NCBI RefSeq assembly: GCF_000003815.2
Contig: NC_049986.1
Location: forward strand, 13,137,075-13,201,074
Length of the DNA: 64,000 nucleotides
From: Branchiostoma floridae
Lineage: Eukaryota > Chordata > Leptocardii > Amphioxiformes > Branchiostomatidae
Direction: 5' to 3'
Part shown: positions 35,077-46,920 of the stretch, piece by piece
How the letters are laid out: the number at the start of each line of letters is the position of its first letter
How positions within the stretch are numbered: the first letter of the stretch is position 1
Position numbers and translations under genes: made by a program
The notes under the pieces: model-generated
Database searches by the model: none
Told to the model about the DNA's origin: nothing
What the model saw: only the letters and a program-made list of their open reading frames with translations

Positions 35077-35216
35077 TAATCTCCAAACAGATCCTACAGT
35101 GCCATAAGATAGTATCAAAGCTGGCCAAGGAGTATAGCCGGCCAAAGGGAGTCAAATGGGCACCGGAGGGTGGGTTTGATACTATATTACGCCACCATGG
35201 ATCTGCTTGGAGATTA
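35077..35216. mobile_element. MITE, TAATCTCC ends, 9-bp target-site duplication (copy 1)
   Basis: Ends are TAATCTCCAAACAGATCC and GGATCTGCTTGGAGATTA, with inner arms containing TAAGATAGTATCAAA / TTTGATACTATATTA. Flanks are CTAAGGAGA (35068-35076) and CTAAGGGGA (35217-35225), a 9-bp duplication with one mismatch. Same family as 39191-39621. Confidence 0.8.
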
Positions 35217-35347
35217 CTAAGGGGACTCTAGTACAGTACCAACTCGCGCAGGTCACAAACAAGTTAAAGGTAACGCATATCAATACGCGTAACTGTTAAA
35301 AGGCTTTTACTTAAAGACTGTTGAAAGGTCACTGTTCAAAGGTCAAT

Positions 35348-38300
35348 TTACTTAAAGACGAGCCATTGTTTGGGATTCTCAACGAGGATCTTGTTGATGT
35401 CTTCCTGGGATATTCCTCTGTTGAGCATCATGGGTACAACATTCAGCAGGATGTGGGAGTAGCCGTGGCCACCGTAGTGCATCTATAAGCAAAAAACATT
35501 CTTCGTCATTTTCATATACAAATGTACATCATTTATTATAATCGCTCTACGGATTTGGTGCTGCCAGTGTGTCAACATCTGCATACTTGCCACTAAGACC
35601 CGTGATTTTTTTTTCTTTTTTATATAATGTTAAACATTACAATGTGATGAATTAGATGATCTATCCATAGATACTCGTTATTCTATCAACACAGGTGTAC
35701 AAACAATAGAGGAAAGATAAGTGACAAGCGGACTTTGGAGCCTAAGGCAAACACACCAGTCGATGTTTGGTGTCCACATCGTGAGAGATGACAACTTTGT
35801 CAGCATGTCCCTCCTCCAGCACCTGGCGGATCATTTTGATCCTCATGGCGTCGTTCGGCATGTCTATGTCTGCCCACTGGCAGTGGGAAACCTCCACCCC
35901 GAAGAAGTCCCACTCTAGATAGCTGCCCAGCGAGGCAAACTCCAGAACGTCTTCTGTCTCGAAAAACGTACCTGTGTTTGGGGACAGGGTATATGAAGCC
36001 GTATTGGAAGATTGTTGACAATAAACAGGTTACTCTATATCAATATTTATTTCGGATATAAATCAATATAACTACGATCACTGTGCTCCTTTTTTATCAC
36101 AATGCGTCCTTTCTGGCCTTAAAATGGTATTATCTGCATAATTGATTTGGGGGTTGCGTGTCTGTGTTTCCGACTCTGTAACTAAAGATCCTCATGCTGG
36201 CTTGCCATTGAATTTTGTATGTTGTTAGGTAATGACATACCAAGGAAACTTTTACAGGACCTGCAACCCCATGTTAGAGTGGTATAGTCCCTGATACCAC
36301 CTGGCCAGACTAGTCTGATCGCGTGGGGTTGAATGACCTGAATCTGGGTCACGCGGTGTGTCTTTGTGTTTAGATAAGGAGAGGACATTTCCAAACAATC
36401 AAGACAATCAATCTTCATGTTTATTTCAGGCCTTTTAATGAGGCAATGTAAAACAAGAAATTTACGAAAGCTCAAATTGTGTTGTTGTCCTGTAATTTTG
36501 GTCAAATTCCTTTTTGGTATGAAGATAGTTTATATCGATCATGATTTATATAATCATATACCAATTATGCAAATGTACATCTAACCTGCATAATCAACGA
36601 GGAAATCTTGTAGAACTAATGTGTCCAATGATATGACTATTCATAGCATGTGACATTTAAACTTGATAATTGATAGATACAAATTATGCAAATGTGCATA
36701 ATTAATGAGGAATTTCTATAATACCAGTGTTTTCCAGAAGATTTAGACTTCAATACATTTTTGCATAAAAAAATAATATCTAATGTAGGTATAAGGTCTT
36801 CGAACTAGTCTTGTTCTCAAGTTGTATGTGAATCTAGAGGGTATAGAGCAAGAACTTACAGTCAAGATGGGACATCACTGTTGCGCCAACATCACCGCCA
36901 GCTTCCTGTAGAATACGGATGATCTCAGCAGGCGAGTCGGTGTGGGTTCCCGGGTGGATGATGACAGGACAACCTGTCTCACTCTGTGCGATCGCTGCGG
37001 CCTGGAGAACTTTCCTTTCATTGTCTAAAAAAACAAAAACGCGAGATAGATAATAAACTTCAAGGATGTTCCTGTCCTTTTTTCCAAACAGGAATTATTA
37101 TCATTTGACCGATTTTTTTTCGTACTTCCTTGGAAGCAATATGACACAATAATTCATGAATAGATGGATGGCTTAGTTATTAAAAAGAATTTTTATGGCC
37201 ACCTTGTGGCTCTCCAAAGTGATGTTCGTTTATTGTTTGTCTCTCTTTCTTTGAGAACGCCACGTCGCCAACACTATCTTCGAACCCCCCGTGAAAGATG
37301 TCTCAAGTTTGTCACCTGTTATCGGCCAAGAACAGCCGATCTCCCCGATCACCCCACACCTGACGTCAGTCCCATCAGCCCCCCGGGTGATGTCGTTGAC
37401 CATGGTAGACACCAGCTGTTCTTGTGTAAGGCTGTCCATGTTGGAGGGGTGGGTGTTAGCCGTGTAATAACCTAAAAATACAAATATGAACACATCAGCA
37501 AAGTCGTTTATTCTACAGTCTAATATGCTACGGATTGCCGTGACATTTTACTCGTTTCATAACATCTTAGTGTTGTATGTACATGTCCCTTCTCTGGCTT
37601 GGCTTGGGTTATGCTTCAAGAATTATTTCCAACCTGTGCCGCAGACGACATTCACGCCCGTTGCCATGGAGATTTTCTTCAGTTTTCCAACATCCCTGCT
37701 GATCCCGAGGGTGGTGCATTCAACAATGGAAGAGCCTCCATTCTGTCTGAAGAAGTTCAGCTCTTCCACCATGTGATTCTCCTCCCCATGGAAATTGAGG
37801 TTTTCTAGAAAGTTGTACCTTGATTGAAAGATAGATAATATGTGAGTCCAGCATAGAATTGGTGAAAAGTGGTAAAAAAATGGTGAAAACTTGTCCCATT
37901 GTCCTCAAGTAAATATTGAGGGGCGTAATTAAATATTGTACATGTATATATATATACGTGTTGTCGCACTGCGATTATGACTTCAGTGGCGCCTAGATGC
38001 GATCGCAGCTCGAATGCCGAGGCGCATGTATATGCGTGACTTAAGAGTAAAATGGGGTGAAATGAAGACCCATTGTAAAAACATGGAAACGAAACATCAA
38101 TTCGCCCTTGAGATGGCAACAACCTCCTTGGGCGGGCAGAGCAGTACTAAATCCATATAGTCATGCTCTTCCCAGGATTTAACTAAATTATTTAAATAAA
38201 GTAGCTCCGCCCATACTTTAAATATTGCACATACAGTGTTAATTTGTTGCCGAGGTGGCAGCACAATTTTGATATGTACCAAAGGACATTATATCATACC

Positions 38301-41074
38301 TTAGGTTTTTGTTATGGAGTCGTGCACGTCCGTGCATTTAAGACACCTTTTACCAAGGGTGCTCATTGCAGTGGGGTGAATCCTTAGGACCCCCCCCCCC
38401 CCCCCCACTGCAAGGAGTCTCCCCTGGTAAAAGGTGTCCCCTTTAATAGAACAATCAAAGTATCAACTTAAATCATATCTTCACCAACGTTCACCAATTT
38501 GCCGGATTCACTACAAAGATGTTTGGGTGTAAACATTAACGTCATCCGCCTTCAAACAATCCCTAGTCCAAGGAGGTTATATCACATGTGATATAACCTC
38601 CTTGCCCAGTCCAAACCAGTCCAATCCGGTTCCCAGTTATTTAAGAAGATTACCTGTTGATTTGCCAATGGCCAGGTCGCTGACCTTTGTTTTGTTGACC
38701 AACAAGGAAGGAATTGGCCGGGAGTGGGGGTATGCCATTTTGCTTTCCTTCTTCCCATTCCACAACTACGCCCTGGTGATTCTTCTACTTCTACTTCTAC
38801 ATGATACAGGACAAAGTCGCGTCCAGTTTCATTAATGTTGATTAAAAAATAACCTACGGATATTGTTTGATGAATCCCAGATTCTCTGGATCCATCGTGA
38901 AGGACACATTGTCCAGATGCGGAGCATGCCAGGACGGCTCGGACCAGTAGCAGGAGAAGTCTGCCACCAGGTGTTCATGTGTCAGGGTTTTACCCAGGCT
39001 GGCTGGGTCAATCCAACCGCACACTGGAACACAAGTCAGACATGTCACACTGAAACACATTATAGTCAGACAAGTCACATTGGAACACAAGTCAGACAAC
39101 CAATTCGTTTTGTGGTGAATCCGGCATATCATGTGTGAATGTTAGTGAACATATGGTTAAAATGTAACTCTGATTGTTCTGAGCCAAAGTTAATCTCCAA
39201 GCAGATCCTACAATGGCATAAGATAGTACCAAACTGGCCAAGAAGTTTAGTCAGCCAAGAGGTGTCCATTTGCCATGTAGAATCTGCCCCCAGTCGGCTA
39301 GAACAAAGGTTATTAACATCCAATTGTTTTCCATTCAAACCCTGCTTGCAGTGTAGGTGCTAATTGCCCTCCTTCCTGTTTGGTGCTAACTTCCAACTGG
39401 GACATGTGCTGGTCAATGACTTTGTCCCAGTGTAAGTCGCTCGTAAAATAATTAGCACATGACAACAGGGTGGGGCAGCAACACTATTGTTGAATAGAAA
39501 TGCTCCTCCCTGTTTCAGTGGAGGCAGATCCCTGGTAGCAAAACACACTCCTAAGCCGGCTTCACTCCTCTGGCAGCTTTTGATACTATCTTATGCTACC
39601 GTAGGATCTGCTTGGAGATTAAGCCAAAGTCACCCCTTTCATGTTTACTTTGCAAGGGGTTAAACTTTGAGCAATTATCACATATCCTGTGCTGATTATT
39701 CTAGGAAGGGGTGAAATTTTAGTGCTTACTTTGCACAAGAACACAATAGAAAATTCACTGGATGTGTTTCACCGCACTGAAATTAATACCTCTGGTAAAA
39801 GGTGTCATAACTGCACGGGCAAGTTCAACTCCATAAACAAAAACAAACAAAAACCTACGGCAATGTTATCATAACTCAATAAACTCAACTCAATCATATC
39901 CTTGGGCATATCAAGGAGGTTTGAGGTTAACCTCTTTGAGTTTAAGTTGCGGTGAATCTCGGCTCCAAATTGCCAATGCACCTTTCAGAAATTCAAACAG
40001 AATTGTTCACCACTGTTGGAGAAACCGTAATTTATTCATAATTGTTATGTAGGCTCAGACTACTATGTTACAGCATGCAAATGACTTGTCAAATTTTGCT
40101 CCCAACTCTGAACAAGGAGGTTAAAAAGACCTTTTTTTCAACCTCCTTGCTCTGAAGTACATGTATTAAAAAAAATAGATTTCAATTTTAGAGATGCCTG
40201 CTTCTTGACTAAAATTCCTTGAATTCTTATTTTCAAATATTCTGTTCAAGGGTTGACTTGACCAATCAGGAAAAAAAAAGTTTTACTTTTAGTGAATGAA
40301 TTGTTATTTCATTCTGAAAAGAAGACATGTTTTGTTGTGTGTTGTCAATTGGATGTTTAAATAGATAGATAGGATAAACAGATTGAAGTTACAAACATAT
40401 AGCCTGAAACTAAACTAATAAAGAAACTTGCACAGGCCCGCAAACCTAGTGGACACATAGGAGTAAAGAGATACTTTAATAGATTGATAACTCAACCCAG
40501 TGTCAGCACACTGAAGATCCCCCCGAGCCCCTGGTACAATGTTTATTGTCGAAACATTACAGATCTGGCGGTGTGGTTTACAAACATGTCTTCGCAACTA
40601 GTCTGTGAAAATGAAACAAATGGAAGAGAGACCTTGCAGACAAACCTACTTAAATGGGCACAATATACAGTCTTCATATATACCTTGTAACGTTAGTTGT
40701 ATTTCGAAAAGTGAACGTAAAAGAATCATGGTACGCAGTTCTAACTCAGTACAAGGTAAGAATGCGGCTTTACTGCATCATGAAATATAACGTTCGACTG
40801 CAAATACTAGTAACTAGCAAACTATTAAAAGAAAGCTCGACGAAAAATCGGTAATCAACAGACAATAGGTGTGAACTATTCATCCCTGTCCCTCGCGTGC
40901 CACTAGATCAGTACGTGGTAATTGTGTACTTTGCATGTGAAGGAATCGACTTAAAGGCGTGTCCTCGCTAGAAATCTACTGGTTGTGTTTTAGTAACGAG
41001 CATCCCCCCCCCCACCCCACCATAATACCAACAATAGTTGCAGTTGACTTACCTGTCTGAATTTTTCCTTTCAT
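35348..41074 (-). CDS. PTER: Phosphotriesterase-related amidohydrolase, copy 1
   Basis: Exons in transcript order: 41074-41053, 39023-38858, 37818-37634, 37471-37316, 37024-36860, 35971-35757, 35482-35348; 1044 nt, 347 aa, about the length of vertebrate PTER. The product is a TIM-barrel metal-dependent hydrolase. Metal ligands are all present: HxH in GKTLTHEHL (exon 2), Glu in [12 protein letters not shown] (exon 4), His in CPVIIHPG and in VMSHLD (exon 5), Asp in [12 protein letters not shown] (exon 6). The C-terminus [12 protein letters not shown]...NPKQWLVFK is typical. The 22-nt first exon encodes only MKGKIQT. Exon 2 uses the internal GTAGGT donor, since reading on would give a stop; it has two residues (DP) more than copies 2 and 3. 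Mammalian PTER is reported to hydrolyse N-acetyltaurine; the substrate here is unknown. The residue after SHLD is Cys (codon split over exons 5/6), where human PTER and copy 3 have Arg. Confidence 0.93.
36540..36725. repeat. Partial copies of the octamer-rich repeat unit
   Basis: AATTATGCAAATGT...TGCATAAT(C/T)AA(C/T)GAGGAA occurs twice here. It matches units inside 24797-25689, so this is a fragment of that element in PTER-1 intron 5. Confidence 0.55.
38342..38438. repeat. Inverted repeat around a C homopolymer
   Basis: GACACCTTTTACCA at 38342-38355 is mirrored by TGGTAAAAGGTGTC at 38425-38438, and the inner part CATTGCAGTGGGG pairs with CCCCACTGCAAG. A run of ~17 C residues (38390-38406) sits in the loop. 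The end motif recurs at 39793-39806, so it is a dispersed repeat. It lies in PTER-1 intron 2. Confidence 0.65.
39191..39621. mobile_element. MITE, TAATCTCC ends, 9-bp target-site duplication (copy 2)
   Basis: Ends are TAATCTCCAAGCAGATCCTAC and GTAGGATCTGCTTGGAGATTA (perfect inverted pair). Flanks AGCCAAAGT at 39182-39190 and 39622-39630 are an exact 9-bp duplication. The 431-bp copy is longer than copy 1, and its interior has no clear coding frame. It lies in PTER-1 intron 1. A 9-bp duplication fits Mutator-like elements; that assignment is inference. Confidence 0.88.
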
Positions 41075-42418
41075 GTTTTCTTCACACCAGGCTGACGACT
41101 CAAACACGAATGAAACGACCCAGCGATCAACTGACGATGGGGTAAGAGTTTAGTGGGTCACTCAATATTAATGACTGTACTTACGGGGTCACGATGGACT
41201 GGTTGCTTTGCATATAAGTGCTCCGCCCACTGGTAAGTATGCAAAGATTTACACAACAATGGCAACACAAGTCTCGTGCAATGTGACACATTGTGACACA
41301 AGCGAGGAGAAGTTGAATTTATCCAGCAATAGTCTCATTTTGTATCTGTGAACTGTATCTTTTCATCATGTCTTGTTGTGACCTGTACTTAGCCCGGTGT
41401 GGCAAAAATGTGTAATAAAGGTCTTCATTCATTCATTATCTTAGAACATGGCCATCTTTCCTCAGCCAATCAGGAGCGAGTATTTCTTGTGACTAAATCC
41501 ACTTACTAGTAGTATGGCGTCCCTAGGGGTAGGGGTGTACTAACGAATAAATTGACAAAGTTGGAGACGCCCACCATTCAACTGAGGGCGGGGACGCTCG
41601 TGCTCGGGACCCCAACAAACTCCTCGGGTGGGCGGAGCAGTACAAAATCCACATAGTCAGGCCACTCCCATGATCTAGCCTCCTTCACTGGCCTCTCTGG
41701 GAAGCTTGGCGATTTTTTCGGGGTATAGGTCGATTCGCGATTTTTAACCGGGAATATTATGCCGGGAAAGGAATATGCACCGGGAAGCTTGTACGGGCTA
41801 GGCGAAATCGGCTTCCCAGCAAGTCCATAATACAGGATATCAACAGCAAAAATTAACGTGACATGAGTATAGTTCAGTTGGTAGACATAAATGTGTTGAA
41901 CATTTATTTCACATTACATATTAATCTCTTGCAAAGGCGTAAACCAATCAGCTACTGTTGTTTCCAGTAGTGAAGTGAGTGATTGACATCGATCCCTCGT
42001 GAAATGTCATGACCTTTTCAACCATCCTGTCTGTTTATTAGCTTCCACGGTAACTAGGTTACAGAAGACAACTGAGGAAGGATGTTTTGCGGCTCCCTAC
42101 TTTCCTATATTTACGTGTTGAACCTCTTGTTGATGCCACTGTAGTCTAGACTCTGTTAGGATATGCAGTCTTAGCTTTCGAAATGTGAAAATTAGGCTAA
42201 CATCATGTTAGTACTTCCTCAAACAGATCCAAATGTCGCCCCATACATATGAAATAGCAGGTATCGTTAGGATATGAAAGGTTTTCTCCTATTAGATAGG
42301 GTAACCATGTACAATATTACGTGATGCAATGCATTACGACTGTAACTTGTTTCGATTCCTCAAGTGATCATATCTTTTCAAGAAAAATACCAATACGCGT
42401 GACTGTTCAAAGGCTATT
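41075..42418. other. Intergenic region between PTER-1 start and PTER-2 stop
   Basis: It must contain the PTER-1 promoter and PTER-2 3' UTR. It holds a retroelement tail at 41357-41440 (+ strand, ending TTCATTCATTCATT) and a block at 41605-41685 similar to 38105-38185 (CTC(C/G)TTGGGCGGGC... CAGTAC(A/T)AAATCCA(C/T)ATAGTCA), a dispersed repeat. No coding sequence seen. Confidence 0.55.
41357..41440 (+). mobile_element. Retroelement 3' tail with (ATTC)n end
   Basis: GTTGTGACCTGTACTTAGCC, GTGGCAAAAATGTGTAATAAAG and GTCTTCATTCATTC match 2428-2510 in the opposite orientation. The transcript-like tail with AATAAAG and terminal microsatellite is that of a short 5'-truncated LINE or a SINE. Confidence 0.6.
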
Positions 42419-45400
42419 TTACTTAAAGACTAGTCATTTTTTGGGATTCTCAACGAGAATCTTGTTGATGTCTTCCTGGGATATTCCTCTGTTGAGCATC
42501 ATGGGTACAACATTCAGCAGGATGTGGGAGTAGCCGTGGCCGCCGTAGTGCATCTTTAAGCACACAAAAAAAAACATTCTTCGTCATTTTCATATACAAA
42601 TGTACATCCTTAGCTGATCAATCCATAGATACTCGTTATTGTACCAACACAGGTGTACAAACAATAGAGGAAAGATAAGTGACAAGCGGACTTTGGAGCC
42701 TAAGGCAAACATACCAGTCGATGTTTGGTGTCCACATCGTGAGAGATGACAACTTTGTCAGCATGTCCCTCCTCCAGCACCTGGCGGATCATTTTGATCC
42801 TCATGGCGTCGTTCGGCATGTCTATGTCTGCCCACTGGCAGTGGGAAACCTCCAGTCCGAAGAAGTCCCACTCTAGATAGCTGCCCAGCGAGGCAAACTC
42901 CATAACATCCTCCGGCTCGAAAAACGTACCTAAAATCGGGACAGGATGTATTTTCATAAAAATCATGTACAAGAAACAACGTATATATCAATACTGGGTA
43001 TGAAAAGTTGGAATGTTGGGGAGATTGTTGCCAGCAAGCTGATTATAAATATCTATCTCCCTTCCTCTAAAGAGGGGTGAACTATAAAACTACGATCATT
43101 GTGCTCCATTAGGAAAATGTGTCCATTTTGCTGTGGTAAGCCCTCCAGTTGTATATTCAGAAGACATAGAGTGAGAACTAACAGTCAAGATGGGACATCA
43201 CTGTTGCGCCGACGTCACCACCTGCTTCCTGTAGTACACGAATGATCTCAGAGGGAGCGTCTTTGTGCCTTCCTGGGTGAATGATGACAGGACAGCCTGT
43301 TTCACTTTGTGCTGTAACCGTGGCCTTGAGAACTTTCCTTTCATTGTCTAGAAAAAAACAGAGATATCGATAACAATGACAATGACAATGACAATGACAA
43401 TGATCTTTATTTGCATGACCTTGCCCATATGGGCTAAATGCAGTAGTTACATAAAACTTTGCTGTAAGAATCTTTACAGTGGCAGTGACAGAACAACTAA
43501 GGCTATGCTACACTATAAGTACATCTATCGTTTACAAAGTAGTCAAATATGTAATGCTATACTATTCTACAATTTACATGTCTCTTTTCTCTTCTTGAAA
43601 CAAGTGTATATGAATTCACAGAGTTTTTGCAGTACAATGTTGTCAGATGATTTCATTATGTATACAAAAAGCTCATCTTTTACTAACTGTTTAGCTCGTG
43701 TATCAAAATTCAGGGCATTAATAAAAGAATTACGTATATCACTATATAACTCACACTCCAATACAAAATGAACTTCATTTTCAATATCTTTGGCGTTACA
43801 AAGTGTACAGATTCTATCACTCGGAGGAGTCCGGTTGTATCTTCCTACTTCTATTTGTAAAGGGTGATCACTAATTCTTAATTTAGCCATGGCTCGGCGA
43901 TGGCTGAAATTATGTATATTTACGTACTGTTCTCTTTCGTAGGTGTCTTTGAACTTCCTGTACGTTCTTAGTTTGTTTCCTTGATTTTCCTTTTTTCCAT
44001 TAGAGTTGAGTTCGGAATTGAAAGTCTGTAGATATATGTCTTTCAATCTTTGTTTCACTTGCGACTGAGCTGATGGTATATTATAGTCTTGGTTCAACAG
44101 TAGGTACCCATAACCAGACTCCTCGAGAATCTTACTTACATTTGAAAGCCAACATGGTACCTTACGTCGGTGTAGATCTCGATAACAAACATCGCGGAAG
44201 GCTCTATACTTGCGCTTTCCAAACAAAGATTATGATTTCGCCGATTATTTTCTTTGCTTAGAAATATTACGTGTATGGCGCAATAAGCTATGGATAGATT
44301 TTCATGCCTTGGTAACGTTGCTATTTGAAAGTCGAGCTTTAATAGCTCCGTTTAGGCCCCCTTGTCACTCTCCGAAGTAATTGCACGTACATCTGTGTAT
44401 CTTTCTTTGAGAACGCCAACACGGTCTACGTCTACGCCATACCCTGTAACTGTTGTATAAAATCCTCACCTGTCATCGGCCAAGAACAGCCGATCTCCCC
44501 AATCACCCCACACCTGACGTCAGTCCCGTCAGCCCCCCGGGTGATGTCGTTGACTATGGTAGACACCAGCTGTTCCTCTGTAAGGGTGTCCATGTTGGGG
44601 GGATGGGTGCAAGCCTCGTAGTAACCTGTATTCAGAATATTGGGATGTTCTGTCATCATTTCGTCCGATTTCATTTCTTGTTTCACAAATCAAACACACG
44701 GTGCTATTTTTTACGGTTAGTTGTCCCCCAGTACTATCCATTTGAACTATCGCAAGAAGCACCACGATATGCTTCAAAAACAAGTTTAGTTCAATAACGG
44801 CAAGAACGTCGAAGACCTCTGTGAAATATTTAAGAGTTTTTGAACGTTAACATTTCTTGACAAAATATTACACAACCACGCCCAAGTACACATTACATAC
44901 TTCACTCTCACATGTCATGCTTGCTTGCTTCATCAAGAGCAATATTCAAATCCTGCGGAACAAATCTGGAACACGATCAACTCAGTCTGCGCCAACTACG
45001 AACACACGCCAACGCAAACACAGACCGAATATGGTACCTCCGATTTCACGGAGGTAACAATGGCACTGACAACGATAGCCCACCTGCACCACAGATAACA
45101 TTCACTCCTGTTTCCATGGAGATTTTCTTCAGTTTCCCAACATCCCTGCGGATCCCGAGGGTGGTGCAATCAACAACGGAAGAGCCTCCATTCCGTTTGA
45201 AGAAGTTCAGCTCTTCCACCATGTGATCCTCCTCCCCATGGAGATTGAGGTTTTCTGCGAAATTGTACCTTGAGTGAAAGACAGAAATCTGTGAAGTTCA
45301 ACAATAGACAGGAATCGCTATGCAGATAAGTGCATACCTTGTTGGTATTACAAAACTGCTGATTTGATCCAACTGGTCACTAAATAACAGACCAACAAGT

Positions 45401-46190
45401 TCGGATTACAGTGCGGTGATAGGAGGATAAATTGTCGTTTTTAGTAAATTTGTTTCCCTTGCTGTCAGCTTTCTAGTGCTACCTGTCATATTTCCCTATC
45501 GATGCAATTCACATCCCTTACTTAACTTGTAATCCTTCCGAAGTCTTGTATGGCTATAGAGGACATCGACCAATGAGAATGCCTGATTTCATACAGGCTA
45601 TGACGCCGTAACATCTCCAGCGGTCTATAAACATATAACGGCCCGGTCTATAATAGTATAACGGCCCGGATCCAATCAGAAGGAGGGGCTACATCCAAAA
45701 TGGCACCCTGCTCAAACTTGACTCGCTACGCTCGTGCGTTCATTCGGTGGAACCGACCATGACTTGTGGCCTGCACCGTATACAACTCATGGCGGGTCAT
45801 TAATCCTGGAATATTATAACTAAAAACAAGCCTACGGATGTTGTCTGATGAATCCCAGATTCTCCATCGTGAAAGACGCATTGTCCAGGTGAGGTGCATA
45901 CTGGGATGGCTTGGACTGGAAGCAGGAGAAGTCTGCCACCAGGTGTTCATGTGTCAGGGTTTTACCCAGGCTGTCTGGGTCAATCCAACCGCACACTGGA
46001 ACACAAGTCAGACATAACTATAATAATTATGTTTTCACCAATAGAAATGCTACAAAACATGTACGTATGAGAGGTGCGTCCGTGTGTTCATCTATCCGAT
46101 GCACTAAATGAACTTTTATGTCCAAAACAGTACTTGAAATTGTATACCATCAACAATACTTGACCTACCTGTCTGAATTTTTCCTTTCAT
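42419..46190 (-). CDS. PTER: Phosphotriesterase-related amidohydrolase, copy 2
   Basis: Exons in transcript order: 46190-46169, 45995-45836, 45268-45084, 44625-44470, 43347-43183, 42929-42715, 42553-42419; 1038 nt, 345 aa. It has the same seven-exon plan and metal ligands as copy 1: [39 protein letters not shown]. Its short first exon (MKGKIQT) is only ~170 nt from exon 2. Like copy 1 it has Cys after SHLD. Exons 6 and 7 and the flanking intron DNA are nearly identical to those of copy 1, which points to gene conversion or recent duplication. Exon 3 differs more ([13 protein letters not shown]). The exon 5 donor is GTTAGT. Intron 4 carries a LINE 3' end on the same strand. Confidence 0.92.
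43373..44230 (-). mobile_element. 5'-truncated LINE in PTER-2 intron 4
   Basis: A 219-codon frame (44226-43567, - strand) matches the end of a non-LTR retrotransposon ORF2: [18 protein letters not shown], then a zinc-knuckle-like [21 protein letters not shown] and YSDIRNSFI. No start of the reverse transcriptase is present, so the copy is 5'-truncated. Its 3' UTR ends at 43373-43404 in about five TTGTCA units (read on the - strand), a microsatellite tail as in CR1/I-like LINEs. The frame is intact, suggesting a fairly recent insertion. Confidence 0.8.
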
Positions 46191-46920
46191 GCTTTAGGTA
46201 AGCCGGCCCATAACCCAAATACAAGCACGACATACGAAATAAAGGGGGCAAAGGTTCATGTGCAAAGTCTCCAAAGGTTGATGACTTGTGCATTGTTAAC
46301 TTGTGTGCACGTGTAAGCATTTCCTTCAGTACTGTTTATCAAGACAAACCTATCACCTGATCATGATGTAGGGAATATGCTTTACGGCTACCTCTGCCTA
46401 TATCTTATGGAAATATTTACTTTGGAAAAGTAATTCAAAGCTGTGTAGGTTGGGACTAAAGAGCAAAATATCAATATCAATATTTAAACATTTATGGTGC
46501 ATACAAATCGATAACCTCCGAACGAAGCTCAGTATCTCCATTCCGGCCTCACTGGGTGTAATATCCTGTGCATTTTATTGCATTCAGAACAGTTGGAATA
46601 TCACAATTACAGAGGAATTGTCAATAACGAAGGTTTATCAACAACTGCTATGTCAAATTCTTGACGAGCAGTGTAGTTACTTTGTCTGCATATCATATCG
46701 GACTATTTGTAGTTTGCTATACAGCCTTAATTGGCTGATTCCAGATGCTTGCTACAGAGGTGCGAATAGTAAATTATAAAAACTAGAAAATGCAACGTTT
46801 ATAGTATGGAAAAGGTTGTTCGAGTCAAAACCCACGCGGCAAACGTATACAATCTAATTACATGTAACTAGTTTTGAATCCTGAACACATATTTTTACGC
46901 GGGACAGTTCGATGTTTACT
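46191..46920. other. Intergenic region between PTER-2 start and PTER-3 stop
   Basis: 730 bp of mostly AT-rich DNA that must hold the PTER-2 promoter and the PTER-3 3' UTR. An open frame at 46450-46779 shows no family motif and I regard it as chance. No clear regulatory motif seen. Confidence 0.4.

Noticed and set aside
38854-38857. GTTATT donor for PTER-1 exon 2
   Set aside because: It would leave TAG in frame; the GTAGGT donor four bases earlier keeps the frame and matches copies 2 and 3.
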